A stretch of DNA of 64,000 nucleotides from Ruminococcus sp. (GTDB taxonomy: Bacteria > Bacillota_A > Clostridia > Oscillospirales > Ruminococcaceae), in NCBI GenBank assembly GCA_017480485.1, contig JAFVAN010000038.1, positions 15,936-79,935 on the forward strand, in the 5' to 3' direction. Position numbers and translations under genes: made by a program. Positions within the stretch are counted from its first letter, which is position 1, and every line of letters starts with the position of its first letter. This document shows positions 1-7,974 of the stretch, piece by piece. The notes below the pieces were generated by a model. That model worked only from the letters and a program-made list of their open reading frames with translations. It did no database searches and was not told the DNA's origin.

Positions 1-96
1 AGGCATCTGAATATGCAGCTGCTTGATCGCGAACTGCCATTCTGTTGACTGAATATTGATCGAACTTTCTTCGCCTAGAACTTCAAGTAATTGCAT
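1..96 (-). CDS. 5' end of an unidentified gene, cut by the window edge
   Basis: An open frame begins with ATG at 94-96 on the minus strand and runs off the left edge after 32 codons without a stop. The first residues read MQLLEVLGEESS. A purine-rich ribosome site (AAGGGGAT) lies about 8 bases upstream at 103-110, which supports a real start. The peptide is too short to assign a family. Confidence 0.6.
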   Translation of the reverse strand, partial: MQLLEVLGEESSINIQSTEWQFAIKQLHIQMP

Positions 97-325
97 ATTT
101 ATATCCCCTTTCAGTTATGATCGTGTGATACATTATATTATAGCCGAGCGTAAAGCCTTGTCTGCTTCTTTTCCGCCGGGTTTTACTTTCGCCTATAATA
201 TACTTTAATATATATTGATCTTGCGGACGGTCCTTTCCATGAGCGTACCGTCTCGCTCAATGTCCCGTTCCGGAGCGCGGCAAAGCCCGAGGTCTGCTCA
301 AGCCCCCGCGCGACGGCGTTCGGTG

Positions 326-340
326 GTACACCGCGTGTAC
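326..340 (-). other. Palindromic 3' trailer of tRNA-Pro
   Basis: Directly after the encoded CCA of tRNA-Pro (minus strand) comes GTACACGCGGTGTAC, an inverted repeat, followed by CACCGAACGCC. tRNA-Leu at 5385-5471 has a near-copy in the same place, so this looks like a shared trailer structure rather than chance. Confidence 0.5.
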
Positions 341-416
341 TGGTCGGGGCGACAGGACTTGAACCTGCGGCATCTTGCTCCCAAAGCAAGCACTCTACCA
401 AACTGAGTTACGCCCC
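341..416 (-). tRNA. tRNA-Pro (anticodon TGG)
   Basis: The reverse complement folds as a 76-base cloverleaf. It has acceptor strands GGGGCGT and GTCGCCCC-type pairing, an anticodon stem CTTGC/GCAAG with loop TTTGGGA giving anticodon TGG, a T-loop TTCAAGT, and an encoded 3' CCA. It decodes CCN proline codons. It stands alone, transcribed leftward. Confidence 0.95.
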
Positions 417-419
417 GTA

Positions 420-920
420 TTGTCATGTAATATTATTATACACCTTAATTTTTTGTTTGTCAAGCATTGGCGACAATAGGCTGCGGGAAATCATTTTTCT
501 TTTTTCCCATTTTTGATGTGTACCGCTCATCGTATGTATTATACCCTCGTTGCCTGCGGCGACTCGGGGAAAGTGCGAAAAAAGCTCTCCCCCGCTGGCG
601 CGGGGGAGAGCTTTTTTCGCCGAATAATTGCAAGAATAATATAATTCTTTCCGTGGCAATAGGCTGCGGGAGATCTCTTTAAAAAGGTGTGACCGCCGCT
701 CGCGGCAGGGGGGAAGCTCCCTTTTTGCGCCGAATATTCCTTGCCCGACCTCTGCTGACGAGGCTGCACGGAGGACGGTTATATTTTATTTTTCTCGTTC
801 ATAATTTATTTACAATTTTTCTTATAACCAGATCACATCCCGGATTATCAAATAAACAGAAAGGCAGAGAAAAGCCTTTAAGACAAAAAAACAATATCTG
901 AAAAAACGGAGGAAAAGAAA
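420..920. other. Intergenic region rich in repeats
   Basis: There is no convincing gene in these 500 bases; the open frames are short and overlap the hairpins. The stretch holds a direct repeat (CAATAGGCTGCGGGA at 473-487 and again from 657), the long hairpin at 575-620, and a degenerate hairpin copy near 665-745. The ribosome site of the next gene (GGAGG) is at about 908-912. Confidence 0.6.
553..630. repeat. Palindromic repeat, copy 1 (flank plus variable hairpin)
   Basis: A flank CCTGCGGCGACTCGGGGAA leads into a near-perfect 20-base-pair stem at 575-620 (GCGAAAAAAGCTCTCC and its complement), followed by CGAATAAT. Copy 2 at 5172-5250 shares the flank and the trailing CGAAT but has a quite different stem sequence. 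The hairpin with its A and T runs could also terminate transcription in both directions. Confidence 0.6.
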
Positions 921-1499
921 ATGATCAAGGAAAAACAGACTTACAGCATTCAGGGACAGAACACACAGCTCACAGCAGGAACTATCTCGGCAAGCGCCGC
1001 CGAGGCGATCGCAATAACAAAGGCAGCCATCGAGCAGCAGCTCGCACAGAACGGCATCGCGGCCGCAGTAACAGAGGATGTCTTCTCTTACAAGACAGGG
1101 ATGTTCAAGAACGGCGAGGCTCAGTGCCTTGTGATCTCTAACAGCGCTGCACCTAACGACTTCAGAAAGCTGGTGCTGATCGTTATGGGAACGGAGTTCG
1201 GAAGCGCCCTCAACCTTGCATGGTACGGCGAGTCGAAGATCGACGCCCTCTGCAAGAAGGCAAACAAGATAGCAAAGAAAGAGGAAAAGAACAACCGCAA
1301 GCTGGATAAAAACATGAGCAGCGAATACGGCACCCTCTCAACAAGCTTCGCGCTGGCGGGCAAGGGCCTTTTCCAGAGGCTCCGCCTTAAAAGCATCAGC
1401 AAAAAGATCGACGCGCTGAGCAGCACCGAGAACGATTATCACAACAGCATACTGTACGCCGTTTCCACAGCCTGCGGCAGTATGAGAGCAAGTGCCTGA
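921..1499 (+). CDS. Hypothetical protein, 192 aa
   Basis: A well-formed gene with a GGAGGAAAAG ribosome site just before its ATG. The protein has no signal peptide or membrane segment. The first ~110 residues look like a mixed alpha/beta domain (LVLIVMGTEFGSAL at about 93-106), and the middle is a lysine-rich, probably helical stretch (KKANKIAKKEEKNNRKLDK). I do not recognise the family. The next gene starts 31 bases downstream on the same strand, so the two are probably co-transcribed. The partner is a membrane protein, so a cytosolic accessory role is possible, but no function can be assigned. Confidence 0.75.
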   Translation: MIKEKQTYSIQGQNTQLTAGTISASAAEAIAITKAAIEQQLAQNGIAAAVTEDVFSYKTGMFKNGEAQCLVISNSAAPNDFRKLVLIVMGTEFGSALNLAWYGESKIDALCKKANKIAKKEEKNNRKLDKNMSSEYGTLSTSFALAGKGLFQRLRLKSISKKIDALSSTENDYHNSILYAVSTACGSMRASA

Positions 1500-1530
1500 G
1501 CAGGCGCAGATGACGAAAGGAGCGTTTATC

Positions 1531-2394
1531 ATGTTTGAGCAGATCAGAAGCAAGACTATCACAAGGATCCTGTTTTATATCGCCTTAGCAGTTTCGGCAG
1601 CCATGGCCGTGTACGCCATCGTTACCGGGATCATCGGTTATAAGATCTACAGCGCCTTCGGCGCCTTCCCCCGCGACGGCTACATCCTCGAGGCCTTAAA
1701 GAACGGCCTCGGCGACGGCACTCCCAGAGTGGATTCTCCCTTTGAGTATATGGAGACCGGTGTGATCTACGGCTTTATTTTCATCAGCCTGCTGCTGATG
1801 CTCGTGATACACGAGATCGTGTCGATCTCAAACGCTCCCGCCGCTTTTATAGTTACCCTCGTCGGGATGATCGGCTTTGGAGCAGCTGCGCTGATCGTTG
1901 ACAAGACCCACGGCATCGCCAACAAGGACATCATCGTCGGCGTGCTGGCTATCGGGCTCTTTGGCTGCGGCTTCCTTCATTTCGCCAAGCTCGGCAACCC
2001 CAAGCTCTTTCTGGTAGGGGCTGCTCCCACAGTGTTCGCAGTTATCGTCGTCCCGCTGGTCATCAAGGTCGCTATGGTCGGCGTTGCTCAGGCTCTTGGT
2101 GCAGTTGCAGGCGCCGCGATCGCCGGAGTGGCACTGATAGCATTCCTTAACAGCGCGTCGGGATCCTCCGGCAGCTCCGCAGGCTCGAGCGCAGGCAGCT
2201 CCTCCGCCAACAAGAAGAAGATCAAGGAAAAAATGGACTCTCTTGACCGCGACTACGCAGGCAAGAAAAACGCCCTTAACAAGAAGCGCGAGGGCTCATG
2301 GAGCTATTTCTATGTCGATGAAAAGGCAATGGGCTCGGCAATGAGAAAGAACCGCGAGGAGTATGACAGGCTCGAAAAAGAGCTTGCAAAATAA
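1531..2394 (+). CDS. Multi-pass membrane protein with Ser/Gly linker and charged tail
   Basis: The start at 1531 is preferred over an upstream ATG at 1492 because a ribosome site (GAAAGGAG) precedes it. It gives a 287-residue protein. Hydrophobic segments lie near residues 10-35, 80-100, 108-130, 137-155 and 165-205, so about five or six membrane passes. A low-complexity Ser/Gly/Ala linker follows (about residues 208-228), then a lysine/glutamate-rich tail likely to form a coiled coil in the cytosol. No enzymatic motif is seen. It follows the 192-residue gene closely and is closed by the hairpin at 2447-2492. Confidence 0.75.
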   Translation: MFEQIRSKTITRILFYIALAVSAAMAVYAIVTGIIGYKIYSAFGAFPRDGYILEALKNGLGDGTPRVDSPFEYMETGVIYGFIFISLLLMLVIHEIVSISNAPAAFIVTLVGMIGFGAAALIVDKTHGIANKDIIVGVLAIGLFGCGFLHFAKLGNPKLFLVGAAPTVFAVIVVPLVIKVAMVGVAQALGAVAGAAIAGVALIAFLNSASGSSGSSAGSSAGSSSANKKKIKEKMDSLDRDYAGKKNALNKKREGSWSYFYVDEKAMGSAMRKNREEYDRLEKELAK

Positions 2395-2446
2395 CGCGGG
2401 CGGCAGAGCCGACAGCGGCTCCGATGCTCCTCTTGACGGAAATTTG

Positions 2447-2492
2447 CTAAAAACGGTACCTCACCCCCTGCGGGATGAGGTACCGTTTTTAG
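2447..2492 (+). terminator. Rho-independent terminator
   Basis: An inverted repeat with a 17-base-pair stem (CTAAAAACGGTACCTCA and its complement) and a GC-rich loop, ending in TTTTTAG. It lies 53 bases after the membrane-protein stop codon and would end the 921-2394 transcript. The A-run on the other arm lets it work in both directions. Confidence 0.8.
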
Positions 2493-2910
2493 TCGAAAGC
2501 CGCTCGTGCAGCAGCCTCTTTTGGTTTATACTACAGGCCCAAGGGCCGTTATAGGTGTTCGGCAAGCTATCCGATGACGAACTCCGCCGCCCTCATCAAG
2601 GAAATGGTGAATAAAAGGATGTCATCTGCCCGTTCCCGGGCTGGGCGTCGGAACGCTTGCCATTTTTATCTCTTCGGGCTATCCGGTGACTGACTGTTCC
2701 CGCAGGGCAGCAAGCTGCCCGCAACATAAAAACCGATGTTAAAAGTAGGTCACCTTCCGCGTCCGGACGCGGTGCAGGAACAACGCCCAAAGGTCCACAG
2801 CAGTCTATCTGGCAGCAAGCTCACTGCACATGACGCCAAATAGCGGTGACCTCTCGGTACACAAAAGTATGCTGCCACGGGTGTGCAGGAACGACTGCTG
2901 TAATTATTTG
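2493..2910. other. Intergenic stretch without a recognisable gene
   Basis: No frame here has a good start or a recognisable protein. Diverged direct repeats are visible: GCTATCCGATGACGAACT near 2568 against GCTATCCGGTGACTGACT near 2679, and two GTGCAGGAAC motifs near 2772 and 2884. This suggests decayed repetitive DNA. Confidence 0.45.
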
Positions 2911-3126
2911 CAATGCACAGTGCACAATGCACAATGCACAATTATAGTGTCCGCTGCGCGGACGGATGGCCATTCGGCCGATGCAGATGGATATAGGCTT
3001 TCATTTTTTTGCTTGCATAATATCTTACGCTCAATGCTCTTCAAGGCACAAAAGCTTTGCGCCGCACGACCTATGTGCCCGAACGGGCATGACGTCGCCG
3101 AAGGCGATACCTTCATTGTGCATTGT
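2911..3126. repeat. MITE-like element with heptamer ends and four mini-hairpins
   Basis: The left end is a run of heptamers CAATGCA (2911-2943). The right end carries CATTGTGCATTG (3114-3125), the exact inverse of 2925-2936. Between them are four short hairpins: GTCCGC/GCGGAC at 2949-2963, GGCC/GGCC at 2968-2979, GCCC/GGGC at 3077-3088 and TCGCC/GGCGA at 3095-3107. There is no gene inside. It abuts the stop codon of the leftward gene at 3127, so it may also form that gene's mRNA 3' end. Confidence 0.55.
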
Positions 3127-5130
3127 CTAGTCCTCCATAAAGAAGTTGTTATCTATGAGGCTGAGCTCATTCTCGGCGGAGGGCTTGCCCATGACGAGGG
3201 TGAGGTCTGCGGCCTCGGCGCTCCTGACGGGGGAGGCCCCCTGAGAGCGGAAGAGCCGCGCAAGATACTCCCGCAGAGACAGGCCGCCGCTTTCCAGACC
3301 GTCGTCGTAATAGCCGCCCGCTGTGGGCCGGCCGTCAAAGACTATGGCCCTTCTCTTGACGTCCACAAAGCCGTAGTTGAGTCTTCTGCAGTCGCTTGTA
3401 AGATAGTGGGTGAAGAAGCAGTTCTTGGGGTCGTAGAGCTTTACCTCGGCGCCCGTTTTGCTCACGGCCATGGCGCCGACAAAGCACTCGTCTATCTCCC
3501 TGAAGGTATCATAGCCCGAGAAGAGGTTGATATTAAGGGTGACGGCGCTCAGCACTCCCAGCCCGCGGACGAGGTCGATATCAATATACTCGGCGGCGTC
3601 GCTGTGGGTTATGTCTCCGCTCATCACCACGGTGCCCGTTCTGAAATCGGCGTTCCAGCCGACCTGCTCCTTGGTGCCGTCCATGTTCCTGATCGAGGCG
3701 TGGAGGTCGATGTCCACCCGCTCCTTGTCGTTCCAGTAGACAAAGAAGCGGATAGCCGTGGCCTCGGGGGGTATCCTGTAGGCTATGCCGGAACGGATGT
3801 AGCCGCCCTCGGCGGACTTGTCGGTAACTCTTATCTCCGAGCGGTCCAGGTCGAACTCGGGCATATCGACGAAGATCTTCTTTCCCCGAAGGGGGGTGTC
3901 GTTGGCGGCGAGCCTGCGCTCCAGCAGATAGCGGGAAAATTTTGAAAGGATGACCGCCTCCTCATAGCGTTCGAGCTCCAGCTGCTCTACCCCCGGGCGG
4001 GAGAAGTAGGAGGCTATCCGCACAAGGGTCTGGGTCTTGAGCTTGGGCGCCATGGGCAGCAGCTTATCGAAGAGCTTAGGGGAGGGGTAGCCGCTGCGCA
4101 TAAGATAGGTCAGGTGGCGGAGCATCATGCCGGGGCGCTGGGCATACATATCCAGAGCCTCGGGAGAGGTCTGCTCCACGAGCCTTTTGACAGCCGACTC
4201 CCAGGAGCGGCAGCGCCCGCCCCGAAGGGCCGCGACGGCCTTGCTAAACTCCTTCTTCTGCGAATATTCGTTATAGTCAAGGAACTTGAGCATGAGCAGC
4301 ACCCTCTCGCCCTTCTTGTTGGAGAGGATGAGGTTTGCTTTGAAGTCCTCGATGGGGTAGCTTTCCAGCAGGCGCACCAGCAGCCGCTTTTGAGAGGTCC
4401 TGAAATGGAAGCCCGCTCTTGTGAGGGAGTAGTCCATGCACTTCCAGACATCCCCCGTATGCTGGCAGAGGGCGCGGAGGTGGGCAAGCTTTTCCTGCCG
4501 CCCGATGGCTTCGGAGGTAAACACAAAATCAAAGACCTCCAGCAGGTTCTGCTTGAAGGCGACGGAGACGCCGCTGAGCTGCTCCGGAGAGAGGCCCGGG
4601 ATGCAGGCCTTTATTATCTCCCGCTCCTTGTCGTCCATGCGCTCGGTCTTGGAGAGGATGCGCTTATAGGGGATGATGAACCTGTCCTCTATGCTGACGA
4701 GAGCGAGGGTGCGGGTCTTTAGCAGGGCCTCGTCCTGCTCGGTCTTTTCGGTCTCGGTCATATTCGGGAGCCAGCCCTTGATGACCTTAGCGCCCGTAAC
4801 GCTTTCGAGGCCGTAGGTAGTTAGGTAATGTACCAGCTGGTGAAAGCGGTAAACGGCGGCGCTGATCTCCATGACCTGAGATGGAAAGTCGGGGTACATA
4901 GGCTTTGCCTTGACATCCCCCAAAGAGGCCCTTACCCCTTCTGAAAAGCCGTCGAGGCTGTCCGAGGCGGCGAGGCGCAGTATATCTGCGGGAGCGAGGG
5001 TATACCCGAGGGCAACAAGCTCCTCGTTGGCGGTCATTGCCTTGACCACGTCCTGCTCGGTGGGCTCCCTGCTGCCGACAGCATAGGGCACAAGGCGCAG
5101 CTCTGACAAAAGCAGCTGCTCGAAATCCAT
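3127..5130 (-). CDS. Large protein with C-terminal TerD-like domain
   Basis: A 667-residue soluble protein starting at ATG 5130 behind GGAGGGATAGT. The first ~430 residues are helical and carry a pattern seen in MXAN_6230/SCO0854-type proteins (RPGMMLRHLTYLMRSGYPSP near 335, then KLKTQTLVRIASYFSRPG). From about 440 to 610 it resembles the TerD fold: alternating strands such as IRFFVYWNDKERVDIDLHAS, then GWNADF and AEYIDIDL, with acidic residues where TerD proteins bind calcium. Family knowledge links TerD domains to stress and metal response; the actual role is unknown. It is transcribed alone, with no other ter genes nearby. Confidence 0.7.
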   Translation of the reverse strand: MDFEQLLLSELRLVPYAVGSREPTEQDVVKAMTANEELVALGYTLAPADILRLAASDSLDGFSEGVRASLGDVKAKPMYPDFPSQVMEISAAVYRFHQLVHYLTTYGLESVTGAKVIKGWLPNMTETEKTEQDEALLKTRTLALVSIEDRFIIPYKRILSKTERMDDKEREIIKACIPGLSPEQLSGVSVAFKQNLLEVFDFVFTSEAIGRQEKLAHLRALCQHTGDVWKCMDYSLTRAGFHFRTSQKRLLVRLLESYPIEDFKANLILSNKKGERVLLMLKFLDYNEYSQKKEFSKAVAALRGGRCRSWESAVKRLVEQTSPEALDMYAQRPGMMLRHLTYLMRSGYPSPKLFDKLLPMAPKLKTQTLVRIASYFSRPGVEQLELERYEEAVILSKFSRYLLERRLAANDTPLRGKKIFVDMPEFDLDRSEIRVTDKSAEGGYIRSGIAYRIPPEATAIRFFVYWNDKERVDIDLHASIRNMDGTKEQVGWNADFRTGTVVMSGDITHSDAAEYIDIDLVRGLGVLSAVTLNINLFSGYDTFREIDECFVGAMAVSKTGAEVKLYDPKNCFFTHYLTSDCRRLNYGFVDVKRRAIVFDGRPTAGGYYDDGLESGGLSLREYLARLFRSQGASPVRSAEAADLTLVMGKPSAENELSLIDNNFFMED

Positions 5131-5171
5131 ACTATCCCTCCGTTCTTACGGTGCTAAATTGCTCCTCGCCA

Positions 5172-5250
5172 CCTGCGGCGGCTCGGAGAGGTGCGGGAAA
5201 TGGTATTCTCCCCACAGAGGGGAAGAATACCATTTCCCGCCGAATTATAT
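5172..5250. repeat. Palindromic repeat, copy 2
   Basis: The flank CCTGCGGCGGCTCGGAGA precedes a ~21-base-pair stem at 5193-5240 (GCGGGAAATGGTATTCT and its complement) and CGAATTAT. It matches copy 1 at 553-630 in the flanks but not in the stem. It lies just upstream of the TerD-like gene start. Confidence 0.6.
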
Positions 5251-5331
5251 GCGCGTCTAACAAAGACATTTATAAACAATAAACAAAAGCCGCAAGCCAC
5301 ATCAAAGCCCGGCCCCGAGCCAATCAAAATG

Positions 5332-5364
5332 AACGCCCTCCCCCATGTTGAGGGCGAGGGCGTT
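5332..5364 (-). terminator. Probable terminator after tRNA-Leu
   Basis: On the minus strand a 9-base stem AACGCCCTC / GAGGGCGTT is followed by CATTTTG, starting 20 bases beyond the tRNA-Leu 3' end. The T-run is short, so the assignment rests mainly on position. Confidence 0.5.
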
Positions 5365-5370
5365 GCGTGG

Positions 5371-5384
5371 TGCACGCTGTGCAC
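5371..5384 (-). other. Palindromic 3' trailer of tRNA-Leu
   Basis: Immediately after CCA the minus strand reads GTGCACAGCGTGCAC then CACGCAACGCC. This parallels the tRNA-Pro trailer at 326-340, with compensating changes in the stem (A-T replaced by G-C). Confidence 0.5.
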
Positions 5385-5471
5385 TGGTGCCGCCGACCGG
5401 ACTTGAACCGGTACGGATTTTACTCCGGGGGATTTTAAGTCCCCTGTGTCTGCCTATTCCACCACGGCGGC
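5385..5471 (-). tRNA. tRNA-Leu (anticodon TAA)
   Basis: An 87-base class II tRNA on the minus strand. The acceptor stem is GCCGCCG/CGGCGGC, the anticodon loop CTTAAAA gives TAA, there is a long variable arm as expected for leucine tRNAs, the T-loop is TTCAAGT and CCA is encoded. It decodes UUR leucine codons. Confidence 0.95.
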
Positions 5472-5594
5472 GCGGCACAAAAGTATTATAGCACACGGCC
5501 TAAAAAAAGTCAAGTATTCACAGGATGCATCCCGCGGCAGAGCTGTCGCTCTTTTTCAAATTGCTTTCGCAAAAGCAGAGGGACGGCATATGTA

Positions 5595-5616
5595 CTCCTA
5601 TGGACGGAAAGCGCTT
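5595..5616. repeat. Left arm of 22-base inverted repeat around mnmE
   Basis: The 22 bases at 5595-5616, containing GGACGGAAAGCGC, are the exact reverse complement of 7435-7456. The two arms face each other across mnmE. There is no gene in 5472-5736 apart from this arm and a GGCGGC/GCCGCC hairpin near 5693. Confidence 0.6.
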
Positions 5617-5736
5617 CGCTGCTCCTCTTGCTCAATTTCTCTGAGTGCCACCGTATCGCGAGGGAGTCCCCTCACTTTACACAGTTGTGAGGCGGCGTGC
5701 CGCCGCTCACGCGACTTCGGCCGTGCGCCGTTAGCA

Positions 5737-7113
5737 CTATTTGCCTACGCAGAATTTGGAGAAGACCTCTGCCACTATGGCTTCATTTGCCCGCTCACCG
5801 GTGAGCTCCATCAGCTCCTCTGTGGCGTAGTCCAGCATTACCGTTACGGCGTCAAGGGTCTCTCCCGCAGTGAGGGCGGCCTCGGCAGCCGCAAGGCGCT
5901 CCTCGGCCTTCTCGATGCAAAGCTTCTGCCGCTCGTTGGCAAATATCGAACCGTCCTCGTCGATCTCCGCCCCAAGGAACAGCTCACGGACGGCGGCGCC
6001 AAGCTCCTCGCGGCCCTCGCCCTGCTTGGCCGAGAGCTCGATGACCCTGCACCCCAGCCCCGCCAGCAGCGAGCGGTCAAAGCGGTCGCCAAGATCGTTC
6101 TTGTTCAGCACCACAACGGTCCTCGTGCCAAGGGAGGCGATGTAGTCGATGAGCTCCCTGTCCTCGGCGTCGGCGGCCTCGGAGGTGTCGAAGACGGCGA
6201 TGATAAGGGCGCAGTCCGCAAGGCGCTTCTTTGCATTAGAGACGCCCATGCTCTCCACCCTGTCCTCGGTGGCGCGGATGCCTGCGGTGTCGGAGAGCCG
6301 AAGCTCGAAGCCACCCAGCTGCACGCCCTCCTCGATGACGTCTCGGGTGGTGCCTGCCAGATCGGTGACAATGGAGCGCTCGTAGCCCAGCAGGGTGTTC
6401 ATAAGCGTAGACTTTCCCACGTTGGGCTTGCCCGCGATGACGGTGTCGATGCCGCGCCGCAGCAGCATACCCGTGTCGTAGCCTTGGATGAGCTTTTTCA
6501 GGCGGGCGCGGGCGGCGGAGACAGTCTCGGTCAGGGCGCGGCGCTCCACGGCGGGAAGATCCTCCTCGGGATAATCGACCCAGGCCGCCAGCTCGCCCAG
6601 AGCAGTTACCAGCTGCCGCTTGATGTCGTCGGCCTCCTTGAAGAGCCTGCCCTCCTTGGTGAGCCTTGCAGCCCTGAGGGCGTCCTCGCCACGGGCGCTT
6701 ATCATGTCCATTACGCCCTCGGCCTGAGTGAGGGAGAGCTTGCCGTTAAGGAAGGCACGCTTGGTGAACTCGCCGCGGTCGGCCTGCTGACAGCCGTTTG
6801 CAAGGCAGAGCCTGAGGACGCGCTTGGCGATATAAACGCCGCCGTGGCAGGAGAGCTCGGCGGTGTCCTCTCCGGTGTAGGAATGGGGGGCGCGGAAGAT
6901 GGTGAGGACGGCGTCGTCAACGGCTTCATTCGTGGCGGGGTCGATGACCCTGCCATAGGCGCAGGAATAGCCGGGCATATCCTGCACACTTGGAAAAGAC
7001 AAAAAAGGAGAAAAGACCCGCGACGCCACATCGACGGCTCCTTCTCCGCTTATTCTTATTACAGCCAGCCCGCCCTGCGCGAGGGGCGTACACACGGCGC
7101 AAACGGTAGACAT
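5737..7113 (-). CDS. mnmE: tRNA uridine-5-carboxymethylaminomethyl modification GTPase MnmE
   Basis: MnmE works with MnmG to build the 5-carboxymethylaminomethyl group on wobble uridine of several tRNAs. The start at 7113 gives 458 residues, the usual family length; upstream in-frame codons do not align with the family N-terminus (MSTVCAVCTPLAQGG). Residues 1-120 form the folate-binding domain. The GTPase domain shows the P-loop GKPNVGKST at 228-236, DTAGIR at 275-280 and NKND at 337-340. The catalytic C-terminal FCVGK (454-458) is present. It stands alone here rather than beside mnmG. Confidence 0.95.
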   Translation of the reverse strand: MSTVCAVCTPLAQGGLAVIRISGEGAVDVASRVFSPFLSFPSVQDMPGYSCAYGRVIDPATNEAVDDAVLTIFRAPHSYTGEDTAELSCHGGVYIAKRVLRLCLANGCQQADRGEFTKRAFLNGKLSLTQAEGVMDMISARGEDALRAARLTKEGRLFKEADDIKRQLVTALGELAAWVDYPEEDLPAVERRALTETVSAARARLKKLIQGYDTGMLLRRGIDTVIAGKPNVGKSTLMNTLLGYERSIVTDLAGTTRDVIEEGVQLGGFELRLSDTAGIRATEDRVESMGVSNAKKRLADCALIIAVFDTSEAADAEDRELIDYIASLGTRTVVVLNKNDLGDRFDRSLLAGLGCRVIELSAKQGEGREELGAAVRELFLGAEIDEDGSIFANERQKLCIEKAEERLAAAEAALTAGETLDAVTVMLDYATEELMELTGERANEAIVAEVFSKFCVGK

Positions 7114-7500
7114 TTTTATCACTGCTTTCGTTTTTTTCAATGCATAATTATTTTGCGGGGCGGAGGGTTGAGTTGATAGTTGATAATTATGAGGCGCGGA
7201 ATCTTTCGGCCCCCTCGCGGAGCGCATTAAAAAACGCGCGCGGGGGACTCGCGTCAGAGGCTTGTCGCGGACCCGCGAAATAGGCGCAGACTTAGTGCCT
7301 TACACTCGGCGCGGCACCGATGAAAGAGGAGACCGTTAACTTGCGCCCCGCTCCACCCCGCTGGGGGCGTAATGCTGCGCCGTAACGACGTCGCCTCCTC
7401 CACAAGGCAGGAACAGCGAGGGAGCGCAGCGGCCAAGCGCTTTCCGTCCATAGGAGGAGAGGGGTTCCTGCTCCTAACTCTCAACTCTGAGCCCCAGAAC
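7114..7500. other. Intergenic region upstream of mnmE
   Basis: No gene is supported. It contains the right arm of the 22-base inverted repeat (7435-7456) and GC-rich sequence with small palindromes. The promoter of mnmE should lie near 7120-7200, but no clear -35/-10 pair stands out. Confidence 0.45.
7435..7456. repeat. Right arm of 22-base inverted repeat around mnmE
   Basis: Exact reverse complement of 5595-5616 (contains GCGCTTTCCGTCC). The similarity fades outside the 22 bases, with only loose matches further in. Confidence 0.6.
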
Positions 7501-7974
7501 CTAAAGCTCCACTGCTACGACCACAAACCCCCGCCGATATGGCTTAACATACTCGGGGTGCTTGTCGGCCTCGGCGAAGATATATCCCTCCAGCTCTTGG
7601 ACCTTTTCCATGATGGCCTGTATGGGCCGCTGCGCTACAACGGGGCAGTCCGGCGATAAGGCTATCACCCTCCTGCCCTCCAGCTCCATTACCCGAAAGG
7701 GGAAAATGCGGCAGTCAAAGGGCTTCCCATCTCCAAGGATGCACCCCCGCTCGCTGTCCAGCAGCGGACAGACGTATAGCCCGCCCTCCGCCTGCTGCAT
7801 TTTAAGGATGCTGCACTCCTCGCGGCTAACAAACTCCTGCTGCGGCCGCAGGGAGAGTATCTCCTCTTTAAGCTCCGGGGGGATGAGCGGTGTGTCCCAG
7901 AGGCTGTAGCCCTCGAAGGAGCAGCACTGCCTGCATTCGGCGCATTCCTCTCTCGAAAGCAGCCCGCCAAGCAT
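7501..7974 (-). CDS. YkgJ-type cysteine cluster protein
   Basis: A 157-residue protein of the zinc/iron-chelating cysteine cluster family (UPF0153/YkgJ). The N-terminus carries CAECRQCCSFEG (about 11-22), and further cysteines at SREECSIL, YVCPLL, RGCILGDGKPFDCRIFPF and PDCPVV complete the typical pattern. The family probably binds a metal; its cellular role is unsettled. Its ATG abuts the TAA of the upstream gene (TAAATG), so translation is likely coupled to the GGDEF protein. Confidence 0.8.
   Translation of the reverse strand: MLGGLLSREECAECRQCCSFEGYSLWDTPLIPPELKEEILSLRPQQEFVSREECSILKMQQAEGGLYVCPLLDSERGCILGDGKPFDCRIFPFRVMELEGRRVIALSPDCPVVAQRPIQAIMEKVQELEGYIFAEADKHPEYVKPYRRGFVVVAVEL

Noticed and set aside
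2911..2943. CRISPR array
   Set aside because: The repeat unit is only seven bases with no spacers; no cas genes are in the window.
2830..3945. Long rightward open frame of 371 codons
   Set aside because: It lies antisense to the TerD-like gene, has no ribosome site, and its sequence is typical of a shadow frame in GC-rich DNA.
5446..7176. Rightward open frame of 576 codons opposite mnmE
   Set aside because: mnmE on the other strand has all family motifs; the rightward frame begins inside tRNA-Leu and has no recognisable domain.
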